DNA from: Icerya purchasi
Taxonomy: Eukaryota; Arthropoda; Insecta; Hemiptera; Monophlebidae
Assembly: GCA_039619475.1 (NCBI GenBank)
Contig: CM077115.1
Span: 398,322,557-398,386,556 of the forward strand
Length of the DNA stretch: 64,000 bases
Direction: 5' to 3'
This document shows positions 38,325 through 49,420 of this stretch, piece by piece. The position numbers and the translations under genes were made by a program. The stretch's first letter is position 1. The number at the start of each line of letters is the position of its first letter. Under the pieces are notes generated by a model. It saw only the letters and a program-made list of their open reading frames with translations, did no database searches and had not been told where the DNA came from.

Positions 38325-38330
38325 CATGTT
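38325..38330. repeat. Right target-site duplication (CATGTT)
   Basis: An exact match to 26,455-26,460, directly after the terminal CACTACT of the element. Confidence 0.9.
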
Positions 38331-39410
38331 TAATATTTATTCCATATTGATTTATATTTAAGGTTTTATTTTTAAATTTATTGTTCAATATCGTATAATT
38401 AGTTTTTGTTACGTTAAAATTGAAATTTAAAATCCTTTAGAAAATTTTCTATTGCATTATAAACTGTTGCAATTTTGTCTTCAATTTGCTGTTGTGGTTT
38501 TGCCGCTATTATCACTGCAATATCATCAACAGAGATTATTAACATTTTCAGGAAACATTAAGTTATAAATTCTTGAAAAAACAATATTCCATAGGTAAAA
38601 GGTCCCAGTACTGAGCCTCGCAGTATGCCTGTAAGGATATTTATTTTTATAATTGTTAATATTTATTATATATGTAAATCTATTAATAAAATATTCTATT
38701 ATTATACTATATTGTACTTCACTCTTGATACAATAATATAATTCGATAAGTTTATTTAAGTTTATACTATCTAACGCTTTCGTGATATCAAGCCGTCAAA
38801 TGAAGATTTCTGCTTATAGTATAAAAAATAAATGCTAAAATAACAAACTAATACGTAAGTAACAAAATTAATATAAGAATATCAAACTTGTTATCTTAGG
38901 AACGTTTTCGGGCATAACCCATCTTCAGCTAAAATATAATCGAACTAAATTAAAAACATAGTGTAACAGTGAACACAATTTAAAACTTCAATTTGAAGCT
39001 AAAATAAAATTAAATTAAAAATAAATTAAAAATAACATGAAACAATGCACACATGTGAATTAAACTACAGTCTAACACATTGAATTTCTGCTTATATAAT
39101 TTTATTTCTCGTAATATAGTGTATAAATGGCTAGTTTTAAAGATTTATTTTCCAACGAGCTAAATTGATTTTCATTTATTGCGTTATTCTGAGTATAAAA
39201 TTGTTTAAGTTTATTCAAAATACATTTTTCGTAAACTTTACTGAAATTTGAAAGAAACGTTTTATCACTTTAGAAGAGTTCGAGTCATTTATTGGTTTGT
39301 TACTTTTCGGTATTTTTACTGTTTTTGTTAATTTCCGTTGTTCCGGGAAATATTGATATTTATTAGTTTTGTAATTTGAGGCTTCGGTGCTCTCACAAAG
39401 CATAGAAGAA
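38331..39410 (-). pseudogene. R1/jockey-like retrotransposon, pre-RT and RT palm (5' half of split element)
   Basis: Minus-strand order: FPEQRKLTKTVKIPKSNKP at about 39,345-39,285 (the segment before the RT palm, usually IPKPNKP), LDITKALDSINLNKLI near 38,793-38,745 (motif A, normally LD..KAFD), GILRGSVLGPFTYGILF near 38,625-38,575 (motif B, GVPQGS), then SVDDIAVIIAAK near 38,545-38,510 (motif C, normally F/YADD, here with V for A). It continues to the element border and resumes at 26,460 going down. A stretch of about 250 bp at 38,835-39,110 between the pre-RT segment and motif A looks inserted. Frameshifts and stops abound. Confidence 0.8.
38899..38930 (-). other. Hammerhead-like core, possible Penelope-type remnant (copy 1)
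   Basis: On the minus strand, CTGAAGA is followed by TGGGTTATGCCC and GAAA. CUGANGA...GAAA separated by a small hairpin is the hammerhead ribozyme core, common in the terminal repeats of Penelope-like elements. Stem II is only three pairs with a bulge and no full stem I/III is evident. The sequence recurs at 40.59 kb. Confidence 0.25.
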
Positions 39411-42069
39411 AGGCCATTAAGAAGTACACTAGGCTGTTACTGAGAAGAAAATCTTCGAGTAAACTATTTCTGTTAAAATGAACAAATCCAGTTATAAATT
39501 AATAAGACGAGGGGCTCAGCAAAAAATGAAAAAGAAAATTTTGTTAGCTGTAGACAATGGGGAGCTTATATTTGAAATGTAAATCTATATGCTATATTAG
39601 GAGGATGAGGAGTGGAAGAAAAGGAGAAAGAACTATTATAAGCGGTTCAAAAATATTGTTCTTGATAAGGACAACAGCTTCATAATAGCCAACCTCACGA
39701 TTAGCAAGAACTACATTGCAACTTCTAAAAGAGTAATTAAAAGTTTAGTTCTCGATAAAACCAGAATACGAATGGAATAAAGATCGAGTAAACTATCCAA
39801 TGATTCTAAATTGGCTTTAATGTTTCGACAATTTCATTGAAGAATGTTTAAAGAGGAAGAATGTAAAATATGTTCCAGTTCATGAAATGGATCTCACGCT
39901 GGCTCCTGTTGATGTTGACTCCGATTACTTCCTATATAAATGTTCGGCCAACGCTGGTATTCGAGGTGATCGTTTCCTTTTCCTTGTTCTTTTACTGTTG
40001 ATTTACAAAAGTTTGTTCAATTTCTTTTTCATCTTTTTCTTTTTTTTACACTATATGTTTTGTTTTTTTATACATGTATTAATATATTTTTCGTCGTTGC
40101 AATTGTGACGGACTAGACGAACAAAGACTAAATTCCGATTAAAGTTTTATCAATTTAGATTTAACGACTAACCACGGAGACTAATAAAAGAGAATTAATC
40201 GTTCGCCGACGTGTTCCGCGTACACAACTTTCTTTAACTAAGTAAAAAGCAGTAATCATTACTACTAGCTCGGACGAATTCTAGCCATTCTCGGTCTATT
40301 ATCATGCTGACCGGAGGACATTGTGTCTTATCCACATACCCCAAGAATTCCATTTAGATTCTGAGATAGTTGTCAGATGATCGACATGCGTCTTTCCGCT
40401 ATACACGTTCCATCAGTAAAGAGACACAACCTACATTAGACGACCGTTGTACCTTGCTATTGCACGATGTAATTTTTCCCCAATTTCTTTCTTCTACCCT
40501 GTTATGACCAAAACGCCGTACTAATAAACAAAAATAAGTATAAAATCTTTAATGAATTAAAATACATAATTCCTCCTTAATTTAAAAACTTTTTCGGGCA
40601 TAATAACCTATCATCAGCCAACAGCACAGAGTGCATTCAATTAAAATTAAAATTCTAATGAAGAGAATGTTAAATTCGAAATCAAGACCAGTGTATCAGC
40701 TGGTTCATGTAATAGTAAATTTTTTCCATTAAATTTCGGTATCGATAACTTTAAATTTATCGCAAATTCAAAATTTTACTTTAACATTTCCTAACCACAT
40801 TCGTCGGGGTTAGAAACGAAAACTATTTTTTACCGGTTTATTCTTAATTTCTGACCATTCATCTCTATTCTTCGGGTAAAAACGCCGTATAGAAATGTCA
40901 TTCTAGAAAAGGTCGTGCCGAGAACTGACCGACCTGTCAACGAAATGAAATGACAAACTGCGCAAAATGACAACGAACACAGATTTTCAGAAACTACTCA
41001 AATCTAACGCCGTAACTTTTCTCGGTTAATTCGGTCAGGGTAGTAAATTTCATTCGTCATATAAATATACAAACAGCGCAACTATACACTTCCTCGCATG
41101 TATAGCGATACTAAAAGATTAATTAGCAACAAAATGGAAAATGTGATAAAATACATTAATGCGTTATCATCGCTGGTTTCGGCCATTAATTATTAACAGA
41201 AATGTTGTCGGTTCCAGCTAGTCGCCTTTGATAAAAGTGGCAAAGCTTTTTCATCGTTTACATTTCACACGCTGTTCCAAAATTGATTTCATACATGCTA
41301 ATATTTAATAATGGATGTATATTAATGCTAATCCGAGCTTTCTTTCATAGCGTTGCAGAACCATATACGGTATATCTGATAGTAAAGATGCATCGAAGCG
41401 GAATTTCCTTTACGCTGCCCGTAGTTCGTAATGTAACATTTTGAATTTTACACATGGAAGCAAAATAAAAATTATCCGTCTTCTTTTTTTTACAACTTTT
41501 TTCGTAGCTAAATTACAATCGAATCGCGGTTAATCAGCAAAAAAAAGGAAACTGATAAATATGAAGAATGCGATGTAGTTCTTAAGAATTTATTTTAATA
41601 TTATCAAAATGATTCGCTACTTCATAAGTCAGAATGAAACTAAATTTTAATCAAAGTTATACTTTTAAAATGAAAGTAGAAGTTGAACCGTATAAACTTA
41701 ATACGTTGCGAATAATAATATTGCCCAAAAGTTACGATATTGTGAAATGACGTGTGAAATTACGATCACTTCCAGAGGGATTTTCAAATATACACTTACA
41801 AAACCGGTTGTACTAGCTTTAAAATGCTTCTGCAGATAAACGTTAATACAGGTATTCTCGTTTTATTTTTTTTCGTTTATTGAGTTATTGTTATAGAGCA
41901 ACTAAATATAATTAAAGGAAAAACAGCATTTGGTCTCAGGATATACGTTTATAGGAAGTCATAACATAAACTATTAAATCAATTTATTAACGCATGTGCA
42001 TAAAAGAAAACACGATAAATACGAGCAAACTCAGAGTTGCAGATAATAAGAGAGCAGATGACGGCATGG
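39411..42069. other. Unassigned region
   Basis: No gene is supported. It contains the second hammerhead-like motif (40,592-40,617) and otherwise nothing I can assign. Confidence 0.35.
40592..40617 (-). other. Hammerhead-like core, possible Penelope-type remnant (copy 2)
   Basis: The minus strand reads CTGATGA, then TAGGTTATTATGCCC, then GAAA. The core heptamer and GAAA are perfect, but stem II is weak (GGT/GCC). The shared GGTTAT...GCCCGAAAA with the copy at 38.9 kb shows that these are two copies of one repeat, which is firmer than the ribozyme idea. Confidence 0.25.
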
Positions 42070-42600
42070 CAAAAATCAGTTAAGTGAAAATAAGAAGATG
42101 GTTAAATTCGTATTCCTCCTCATTCTCAAATCCGGATTCCTTTTATCTCTTTATTCAGCCTAATCTACCGTCTTATCCATGGTTTTTCAATTTTCCCTCC
42201 ATGCGGCGTTCAACTCTCTCTGCAATCTGTCGCCTACGCTTTGGGCACGGTTTGCTTCCTGCTTCCCTATTTCGTTTTTCTCCAGTCCCCTCTCCTCACT
42301 GTCCCCTACACCCTTCCTCTCACAACTTTATAGGTGACGCTAATCACATTTTGTTTGAGTGCACTTATATTGCTTCCGAACGTTCTTCCTTGTACTCTTC
42401 TCTTTTGTCAAGTGGTCTTCCAACTCCGTACTGTGCATCTTTTGTCCTCTCCTTGCCATCACCCTCGGTCATTCCAGCACTTGAGTCTTTCCTATCTTCC
42501 ATATCTGATCGCGTAAACATCTGATTCCGCTTCTTATTCTTCCCCCTCTTCTTGGGCCAATGTCTTTATGACGAACCTAAAAAAAAAAAAAAAAAAAAAA
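42070..42600 (+). pseudogene. Family A non-LTR retrotransposon 3' fragment with poly(A) (copy 7)
   Basis: The best-preserved tail of family A: an open frame of 146 codons (42,084-42,524) with FSNPDSFYLFIQPNLPSYPWFFNFPSMRRSTLSAICRL split by one change, GDANHILFECTYIASERSSLYS, LPTPYCASFVLSLPS and the end SISDRVNI. A poly(A) tract at 42,579-42,600 closes the 3' end. It is 5'-truncated after RNase H. The frame is intact but without any enzymatic domain, so it has no independent function. The long open frame suggests it is among the younger copies here. Confidence 0.7.
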
Positions 42601-42810
42601 GAAGAAATTTTTCTCTAGAATTCCCGTTTCTAATTTACTCCGATTGTATAAAAAGTTTCATGTTAGATTTTGGTCGGATTTTTACGTTTCTTCCTTTTCT
42701 AATCAACCTTCCTTTTATTTTTCCATCCAACCTAATCTTCCCGCGCGGCCTTGGTTTTACGATTTCCCTTCGCTTCGCCGCTCCGTTATTGTCCCTTTCA
42801 CATGTTGACC
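42601..42810 (+). pseudogene. Family A non-LTR retrotransposon fragment directly after copy 7 (copy 8)
   Basis: Directly after the poly(A) of copy 7 comes another family A piece in the same orientation: FPVSNLL, then SFSNQPSFYFSIQPNLPARPWFYDFPSLRRSVI, which overlaps the same domain of copy 7. Either copy 7 inserted into this older copy or the two are a tandem insertion. Confidence 0.6.
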
Positions 42811-44082
42811 GAAAAAATGAGGTTGTAAAAATTTTATTGAAATATTTTAAAAATTCAAGTTACAAAGAAATTATTGAAGAAACCTGAATTTCAACACTTA
42901 TTAAATCATCGCCAACTATGGCGATTTGCAGTATACCGTGCGTTGTACTTGAATATTATTTTCATATTAGCAATACAGCGCCAAAATAAGGAATCGGCGA
43001 AATAAGTACTCAGTAATTGAAGAAAAGGAATCGTTAGCAGAACGGCGCTAAAACGAAACGGTTACCAATATCTGTATTAAATGATTACCCTCATTTCTAC
43101 CTTGAATATTTAGACTTATCCTTGGCAACGTTAAACTTTCGGCTCCATTTTTAAGTGCAAGAAACTTTCGTAGCACGTTCGTGTACACGAAGTTGCTGAA
43201 TATGCTGAAACAGTGTTGATATACAATATATACATAGACCTATAGAATTATTGTACACTTCGAATAATATTACGCAAAAAGGAAGAAATGTTATAAAAAA
43301 ATAAAATACTCCTATATTGACTCTTGTTTATCCTGTGTACACCGTTTTTAATTGTTTCAGCGCCCTCTAATAATAAAAAATGTAAAATAAAGTACAGCAT
43401 AATGTTCAGAGATAGCGCTACTTACCGATTTTCCGAAAACACGTTGTACGTCAAACAAATCAAAACTTTTAAATTATTTTAATATTTTAACAAATTCGTA
43501 GACATTTTATAAACACAATTTTCTTTGACGAAAGTACACCCAGTGAGTCGATGATCATTAAACTGTCGGTTGATCGACCAAAATGGATTACCTGGAACGT
43601 GTAAATTTTCTAGATTTATATTCTTTTAACTTTAGACTGGAGCTGAGAACAAAAATCGTTTCATCAGTTTTTGTGAAATTATCGATAAGAATAGTCCGGT
43701 ATTTTATAATAAGAATATTGCGTAAAATTACTTATCGAAAAATTATCTCTCATTCGGTACGAAACCAAATGCGCTTAAAAATCTAGAACAGTTTATAAAA
43801 AATACTTACTGTAAAAAACTTCGCCGATTCAATATAATCAGTTTGCCTTTCTAAATATAAATTTTCCGATATTAAAATTCGATTTGTCTTTCAGTTACTA
43901 ATTTTTGACTAAACTGCTGTTTTTATCGATTTTGCTCCCCCCCCCCCCCCCCCCCAATAAAGAATAGAGTTATTTAAAAAAATTTAAATTAAGAAAGTTT
44001 TAATAACCTACTTCAATTTTGCAGTTTTTGCTCGTTACCGTTTATTTTCTAAATGCGCCATATTATCAGACATACATATTAC
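42811..44082. other. Unassigned spacer with a 19-bp C-run
   Basis: No gene is supported. A run of 19 C at 43,937-43,955 is the only marked feature. Confidence 0.35.
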
Positions 44083-44683
44083 TAGTGGTGGATCCACGGG
44101 GGGGTTAAGGACATCCCCCCAAAGAACCAAAACCTCGATGAAAAACAGAGAAACTTAATTTATACGATAAAAGATTTGTATAAATGTTACCTATGGATTT
44201 AATTATTACTAATATTTAATATTTTCTTGTAAAACTATTGATGTTACGTTTTTATTCTATTTTAAACGCAACTATCATCGATATTGTGCCATTTTTAATT
44301 TTTATTTTGTAATATAAATAAAATATAGATATCTTTTTTGCTTGTTCACGAACAAAGAATTCGAATCGGTTTACTAATAAAAATTAAAAGTAAGTAAAGT
44401 CTAATAAAAATACTATCTTTCAATTCTTTCTAATAATTTACTATTCATATTCTAAACTACCATTTTAGCTACAATTTTATAATTCAATTAATTTTTCACT
44501 TAAAAATAAAACAATATTTCAATTAAATTGTAATAATTATGTAGTTTTAAAACATTTTTAAATTTCTAAAGAGGCCGCTATTTGATTTTCTTTATGGAAC
44601 CAGGGGTATTTTTCAAGTTTACTGTTTACCGTATAAAATTATATAATTTCCCTTCCCAAAATGTCTCTCTAGATCAGCCACTG
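44083..44683 (+). mobile_element. Non-autonomous hAT-like MITE (copy 1)
   Basis: It begins TAGTGGTGGATCCACGGGGG and ends CTAGATCAGCCACTG, an imperfect terminal inverted repeat of the hAT CAGTGGCGGATCCA type. ATATTAC flanks both sides (44,076-44,082 and 44,684-44,690), fitting a decayed 8-bp duplication. There is no coding capacity over about 600 AT-rich bases. A second copy starts at 51,802. Confidence 0.65.
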
Positions 44684-44939
44684 ATATTACATATTATTTG
44701 CGATAAATTTACATCACCGGACACAACTGAAATTAAAATAATGAACTGATTAAGATTATCTGCTTCCAAAAAACCGGTAAAAAAATTTATTCGAATATTC
44801 AAATCTAATATTGCGAATACTCTGCATTACATTCAAGAGCCAACAAACAAGTGTTCGTATTATACACATACATATATACTATATAGACAAATTGAAATAC
44901 ATTCTGGTAGATATATATATATATATATATAAATTAAAT

Positions 44940-45860
44940 ATTATTTCCCCTCTCGGGGTACTTCGGTACAACCAGGGACCCCGAGTTCAGAGGAACGGGC
45001 GCGTCCACAGGCGGCGGATAGTGGAATGACCATTAGATGTGAGGGTTAGCTGCGAATAAGTTTCGTAAGAAATAAATAAGCAGTCGCAGATCATGAGCGG
45101 TTATTGGCGGAAAGTCTCAAGTAGACGATAGTGGCAGGACGTGGAGGGACAACCTGAGAAGCTGCCTGATAAAACTTTACATAAGTCTGTTAACCAACTC
45201 ACCCTCAGCGCGTGGATTCCGCCACATAAGTGTCTCCGTTGCTACCCTTTCAGTAGCAAGCTGCTGCCTCGCAGTTCGAGTTTTTACTCAAAGTCTAGGG
45301 CATCACCCCGAAATAGTAGCTTGTCTTTTCTCTCCTTAATTCTTATCTCCAGTTTCCTGTTACTTCCATTTACCCTTAAGCCCTTGTTCAGTTGTCGCGG
45401 ATCTTTCCGTGCCGCTGATCAAGTCTTGCAAAGCTGGGTAATGTGGGAATCAACTGCGCTCCGGTTCCCTCATTCTCTCCACTATTACTAAATTTTCTTT
45501 TCTTATTCTTCCTTTTGTACATAAATTCCGTTCTATATTCTATATAATTTTCCTCTTCGTCTTCTTTTCTCCTATTACATGTGTTCCCTTTTCCTTTTAT
45601 TTCCTTTTAATCCTTTTTCCTCTCTCAAGAGTCCCACGGCGACAAGACGAAAGTGATGGTAGCAGGTTTGGTTCCGCAAACGTTGAAACGAAAAAAACAG
45701 TTAAAAAAGTTTCTCATTTAAGCACAGCTATCACTTTCGTCTGTAAATATGTGGAAAGATCTGCGGTGCCAGGATTGGCTTGATAAGCCATTTAAGGATA
45801 CATCAATAAAAGACTGGAATCCATACTCGGAATCGAGGGGATATCATTATCATCAAGTAT
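44940..45860 (+). other. Structured non-coding segment, possibly UTRs of a retroelement
   Basis: This block is more GC-rich than its surroundings. It opens with a nested hairpin (CTCGGGG...CCCCGAG at 44,953-44,986, with GTACTTCGGTAC inside) and near its end has a long-range stem (GACGAAAGTGAT at 45,646-45,657 pairing with 45,730-45,741). It closes with an AATAAAAGACTGG...ATCATTATCATC tail that resembles the end of a LINE or SINE with a microsatellite tail. A 116-codon open frame at 45,141-45,491 has no recognisable domain. Confidence 0.3.
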
Positions 45861-46081
45861 TATTATTTAGCTCTTATGTACTATGTTAACATATTTAGCA
45901 CACAGTAATATGGCTACTCTAAAGCAAGAACATTCGATATAGATATATATGTGTGTTCACATTTTTGCATTATTGCGATTAGGATTACCATTACAAAATA
46001 TGTCGTTGATATATAAATTGTTATCCATAAAATTATAAGTGTTTAGTTATTATTAAAACGTCATGTGAAAACATAATAAAT

Positions 46082-46096
46082 TGGCACAGTCGATAG
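46082..46096 (+). promoter_or_regulatory. Gypsy primer-binding site (decayed)
   Basis: TGGCACAGTCGATAG directly follows the putative LTR end (ATAATAAAT). It would have bound the 3' end of the tRNA that primes minus-strand DNA synthesis; an A replaces the usual G in TGGCGC. Confidence 0.5.
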
Positions 46097-46174
46097 TAAT
46101 ATACAAGTTCGAACCTATTTGTGGTGAGTAAATATAATTTTTATTTACAGTAATATCATTTAATTACGATTATA

Positions 46175-46431
46175 ATGCCGAGTGATAAACAGACTTCGTC
46201 ATCGGACAAAGAAACAAAAACGAATAAAATGTTAGCCGCTTTACAAGCACAAAACCAAGCGTTACAGATGTTAGTACAAACATTTACATTAAAATCTGCA
46301 GTTATTGTACCAGTTCGTTTCCCTGATCTGTTCGATGAAGACCAAAAAACATTTACAGATTATCTGAATCGTTTAGATACTTATTTCACAATTCATAATG
46401 AAAAAGCAGAACAAAAATTAAGGAAATAATT
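46175..46431 (+). pseudogene. Ty3/gypsy gag, N-terminal fragment
   Basis: The 84-codon frame opens with a Lys/Ser-rich start and a Gln-rich helix (ALQAQNQALQMLVQ), followed by the capsid start typical of gypsy Gag (VPVRFPDLFDEDQKTFTDYLNRLDTYF). It stops where the deletion joins it to the RT/RNase H part. A normal Gag of this group is several times longer. A short leader intron or UTR (GTGAGT near 46,124, TTTACAG at 46,144-46,150) may precede it. Confidence 0.65.
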
Positions 46432-47275
46432 GCATCAGATCAAGTCTTAACATATTATCAAGGTGATCTATCTCTCGTCTTGTCAGTTGATACTAGTCAT
46501 ATGGAACTGGGAACAGTATTAGCTCACACAATAAAAGGAAAAAAGAGGCCTATTGCCTTTGCATCACGTGCAGTAACACAAACAGAAAAAACTATATTTG
46601 ATAAAGAGGCTCTTGCAATAGTTTGAGGAATACGTTATTTCATGATTTAATTATTTAGTCGCAAATTTACACTAATCACAGATCATGAGCAATTAATGCA
46701 TATTTTTAAGAAAACAAAAAAAAAATCACCAAAACTGACAGCAACTAGGTTATTACATTATATTCTACAGCTGCAGATTTTTGACTTTAATGTTAAATAC
46801 GGCAAATCGGAAGAAAATGGAGATGTTGATTTTTTTTCACGTTTCCCATCAAGAAATATAATAAATAAGGAAAAACAATAACTACATTAAGCATTTTCCA
46901 TTTACAACAGTCATCTCATTTATCATTAACAAGTACAGTTTTAGCTGAGGAATCAAAAAGGATAATGAAATCAGAGTGTTACAGTGAAAGCTAAGGCTAG
47001 GTAAGTCTATTGCTGCACGAAATGGTCAACTTTCATTGGAAAATGGTTATTTATTCCATGGAATACAGCACCCAGGCATACAAAAGATGAAAGGATTATA
47101 TTGGCCTAAAATAGATGCAGAAATTGAAAAATCCGTAAAAAACTTATAGTTCTTGTAATTCAGAAAAAGTTTTATTTCATCATTAGGAGGAAACTACAAG
47201 ACCAGGACAACGCATTCACATAGATCACGCAGATGACCAAGCGAGATCACATTTCTTTTTTTTTTGGCCCGGCTT
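46432..47275 (+). pseudogene. Ty3/gypsy RNase H and partial integrase, broken
   Basis: Sequence after the junction reads as the RT connection and RNase H: LSVDTSHMELGTVLAH (first Asp) near 46,475, KRPIAFASRAVTQTEK, DKEALAIV (Glu) near 46,603, LITDHEQL (Asp) near 46,674-46,697, then the connection SPKLTATRLLHYILQLQIFDFNVKY. Stops interrupt at about 46,624 and 46,645. The integrase N-terminal piece HPGIQKMKGLYWPKIDAEIE lies near 47,065-47,130 and a core start (PGQRIHIDHAD) near 47,200. The junction with the next retroelement is a T-run near 47,256. Confidence 0.75.
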
Positions 47276-47284
47276 TACTTACTC

Positions 47285-47870
47285 TATGAAAATCAACGCG
47301 GTTTTAGAGAAAAAAACTCTAACGACTATAAATAAGATAAATATAGGACTGTCCATGAGGAATCAATTTCTAATTACATTTATTGACCTATTTAAAGTGT
47401 TTGACTTAGTTGACCATGAATTACTGATTAAGGACTTCGAAAATTTGAGCATAAAAACTAAAGTGGTTTAAGAATTATATAAAAAACAGGGAAAATATAG
47501 TAAAAATCACAGGGAATAAAATTAATGAAAAAACTATTCAATACAGAATAGGTCAGGGCACCGTATTAGCCTCCTCTCAATTTACATTAACTCGCTACAT
47601 AAGCAAATGGAGCATAAAGATATAGAGATGGAGGAAAAATTATTACAAGAGATAATAGATAATTTCAGTAAACAGGCACATGATAAGAGGTTTTGTATAA
47701 ATATAAATAAATTTAAAGTACTACCCATTCAGAACAGTACTAAACATATGATACACGATCCGCGAATTACTCTCCGTAATAATGATTGCATACATGAACT
47801 TCATGTAAATAACAATACTCATTTATATTTTTGTCCACCGCTTGAGGACGAAAATATTTTAAATATTTAC

Positions 47871-47908
<38 letters not shown>

Positions 47909-48841
47909 AAATCCTTAAACTGGTAAAAACATGTTTAAAATTTAAATTCGAAAATAAGACCATCAATTCCAGCTTTATATAAAATAAAACAGATTCTAGT
48001 ATATCGCACACTACGTATATACTATAATTCAATAATAATATCTAGAATACTATATGGAATTCAAATATGGGGTGAGGCTAAGAAAACGGAAATAAATAAA
48101 GTAAGCAAAATGTAGAAAAAGTGTTTGAAACTTATACTCCTCTACTGAAAATAAAACGACTCTGAATAAACTTGGTGGAAGGAAAACAAGGAAATGTCCC
48201 CCAAGATGTACTAATTCTATTATAGATTACTAGAACTTAATGTCAATAAGGTAAAATTATCATCCGGCCACAAAATTCGGTCAACAAAAAACCAAAATAA
48301 TACATATTTTTATCCTTGAGACGTAAATTTACGAATTGATAACACTGATGATTCCGTTTTAATCAAACTAATTATTATAATCCCCAATCATATATTAAAC
48401 AAAAAAAAAAATTGGTGTGTGGAAAAATGAATTAATCGAATGCCTAAAAGAATAGTGTAAAGAGTCAAACCCAAGATACATCCCGAATCTTTCTATTTTA
48501 TAATGTTCTTTTAATTTTTTCGTACTTTCTTGTTTCCTTCCTCTGTCATTTCTCTTCAAAATAAGATCAGGTTTTTTTTTGATTTGAAGGTATTTAATTG
48601 CCCTCATGTATCAGTATGCAGATGAGTATTTACGATGTGTTACATATTTGCATGTATATATATACTTGTACAATGTTACAATATATATAATCTTTTGTTG
48701 ACTAATATTACGATGTATAGAATAAGCAAGAATAGTTTCAATTTTGTGTTTTGAATAAACGTTAACAAGAGTGTCAGACACTCACATAACGGGCATACTT
48801 GCCCTGTGAGATCTACAACTAATTTAAAAAAAAAAAAAAAA
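47285..48841 (+). pseudogene. CR1/jockey-like non-LTR retrotransposon, RT part to poly(A)
   Basis: It starts inside an RT with ENQRGFREK near 47,288 (NQ.GFR), then ITFIDLFKVFDLVDHELLI at about 47,368-47,424 (motif A), KNYIKNRENIVKITGNKI and YRIGQGTVLASSQF at about 47,546-47,590 (motif B, decayed), a loss around the YADD motif, and NINKFKVL. The thumb block YNSIIISRILYGIQIWGEAKKTEINK lies at about 48,020-48,100. A TA microsatellite interrupts it at 47,872-47,904. The 3' UTR ends in poly(A) at about 48,826-48,841, after a GTGTCAGACACTCACATAACG stretch. It is fused end to end with the gypsy remnant upstream. Confidence 0.7.
47872..47904. repeat. (TA)16 microsatellite
   Basis: An uninterrupted TA run inside the decayed RT fragment. 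Confidence 0.9.
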
Positions 48842-49090
48842 TCGATTTATCTAAATTTTGAAGTAAAAATGACAATTAAATGAATTTAAATAGATAAACA
48901 AAAAACAGAGAATATAAAAAACAAATTGATTTCCTTTAAAATTGTTTTACAAACAATACGCCATCTAGAAGGTTATATAATGTGTCACTAATTTCTACCT
49001 TATTAATCGGATGATCCTAAAAAGCTCCCGCGATTCTACTTTCCTATACAAATAGTGAGAGTATATTTAAAAGTTTCTCTAATTTTACAG

Positions 49091-49365
49091 TTTGTTCACA
49101 TGGCCAAGAGTAAGAAATATGTACAGCGTTGTGGGCCATCACAGCTATAGCCGTTCCGATCGCCGACAGAATCGTCAACAGAACCAACAGCAAGCATCGC
49201 AACAGCAGCAACTTCAGTCGCACTGCTCTTCGCAACAGTTGCAACGGACCAATGGCAGCACTTTTAGCATAACTAGCCGGAAAAAGAATGCACGGAAACG
49301 TCACAGTGAATCACTGACACTACGATTTCTCAATTACATCAGAAGAAGATTTAACCCCATCGTCG
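49091..49365 (+). CDS. Candidate host exon, Gln-rich and basic
   Basis: The segment is preceded by a good acceptor (TTTCTCTAATTTTACAG, ending 49,090) and followed by a strong donor (GTCG|GTAAGTAC at 49,366). One frame (from 49,092) is open across the whole exon: a Gln-rich stretch (QNRQQNQQQASQQQQLQ) followed by a basic segment (SRKKNARKRHSESLTLRFLN, then YIRRRFNPIV). GC content and codon use differ from the AT-rich surroundings. I do not recognise the protein. It lies just after a retroelement poly(A), so it could also be part of a longer repeat. Splice sites are judged by eye. Confidence 0.4.
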
Positions 49366-49420
49366 GTAAGTACAAATCTCTTTACTCTCAACTCGGTTTA
49401 ACGTTTCCTTGCCTCTGCAG

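Larger units (their letters stand above)
45877..47275 (+). mobile_element. Internally deleted Ty3/gypsy LTR retrotransposon
   Basis: A putative 5' LTR (about 45,877-46,080, from TGTACTATGTTAACAT) is followed by the primer-binding site TGGCACAGTCGATAG at 46,082-46,096, one base from the TGGCGCAGTCGRT form used by 17.6/297-like gypsy elements. Then come gag, a fused RT-end/RNase H and part of integrase. Protease, nucleocapsid and the RT palm are deleted, integrase breaks off near 47,275 and no 3' LTR is present. Overall a dead deletion derivative. Confidence 0.75.

Noticed and set aside
44950..45020. HDV-like ribozyme at the start of the structured block
   Set aside because: A simple nested hairpin fits, but the double-pseudoknot pairing of HDV ribozymes could not be drawn.
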